Below, in pieces: positions 63,906 to 64,000 of a DNA stretch of 64,000 nt. Each line of letters opens with the position of its first letter. Within the stretch, counting starts at the first letter, position 1. Source of the stretch: Harmothoe impar (lineage: Eukaryota; Annelida; Polychaeta; Phyllodocida; Polynoidae); the NCBI GenBank assembly GCA_947462335.1, contig OX381704.1, positions 22,894,442-22,958,441 of the forward strand, read 5' to 3'. The translations under genes and the position numbers were made by a program. The notes under the pieces are model-generated. The model was given only the letters and a program-made list of their open reading frames with translations. It was not told where the DNA came from and did not search any database.

Positions 63906-64000
63906 TTATCAAGGAAGCGTATGTAAATGATTAAAATAACAATTAGCACAACCAAGAGAAAACCATTTTATAAAGTACTTCAATGGAATAGTCAATTTAT

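Overview
This is metazoan nuclear DNA. The evidence is long introns with GT/AG borders, a 20-exon EGF/thrombospondin-repeat membrane receptor gene, the end of a WASHC1 (WASH complex) gene, and many short foldback transposons. The EGF-rich receptor and the repeat types suggest a marine invertebrate, possibly a lancelet. The species is a guess and cannot be fixed from this window.

Layout. 1-12223 is gene-poor and holds MITE-like foldback elements, a 116-bp hairpin and a possible hammerhead-like motif. 12224-42626 (+) is one receptor gene: signal peptide, ten EGF-like or Cys-rich exons, a TSP1 repeat, a beta-rich juxtamembrane region with a furin-type site, a Thr-Gly repeat, one transmembrane helix and a Pro/Glu-rich tail. 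One of its introns carries Polinton copy A (19538-30050, genes mostly on -). A 2.2-kb array of 52-bp repeats, each copying an exon end and its splice donor, fills the start of another intron. 42627-62407 is intergenic. It holds a Penelope-like retroelement (PLE) whose ORF1 is split by Polinton copy B (46819-57353, genes mostly on +). 62408-63685 (-) holds the last two visible exons of WASHC1.

The Polintons. Both copies are complete end to end. They have inverted terminal repeats of about 395 bp starting AGTAGTATAG and perfect 6-bp target duplications (TCCATG for A, AACGGG for B). The two insertions are independent, in opposite orientation and nearly identical. Each encodes a virion-type set: packaging ATPase, chromodomain integrase, penton-like protein, double-jelly-roll major capsid protein of the F54H12.2 type, adenain-like protease, two small basic or amphipathic core-like proteins and a ~400-aa virion-type protein. 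Each also carries three proteins I do not recognise: an Ala-rich protein with a Cys-rich tail, a basic 216-aa protein with an internal duplication, and a 99-aa Cys-rich protein. No protein-primed DNA polymerase B is present in either copy, although all other ORFs are open. I see this compact (10.5 kb) PolB-less, otherwise intact Polinton lineage as the most interesting system in the window.

How the genes fit together. ATPase, 110-aa, ~400-aa, integrase, penton and core genes form one tightly packed same-strand block, with 4-nt and 16-nt overlaps and A-tracts directly before several start codons. The capsid gene has its own TATA box and leads into the protease and 99-aa genes. The Ala-rich and 216-aa genes diverge from a shared ~850-bp control region. 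Candidate adenain cleavage motifs lie in the two small core-like proteins, linking the protease to virion maturation. In the PLE, ORF1 and ORF2 lie in the same frame and are separated only by one UGA followed by CUA, a known readthrough context.
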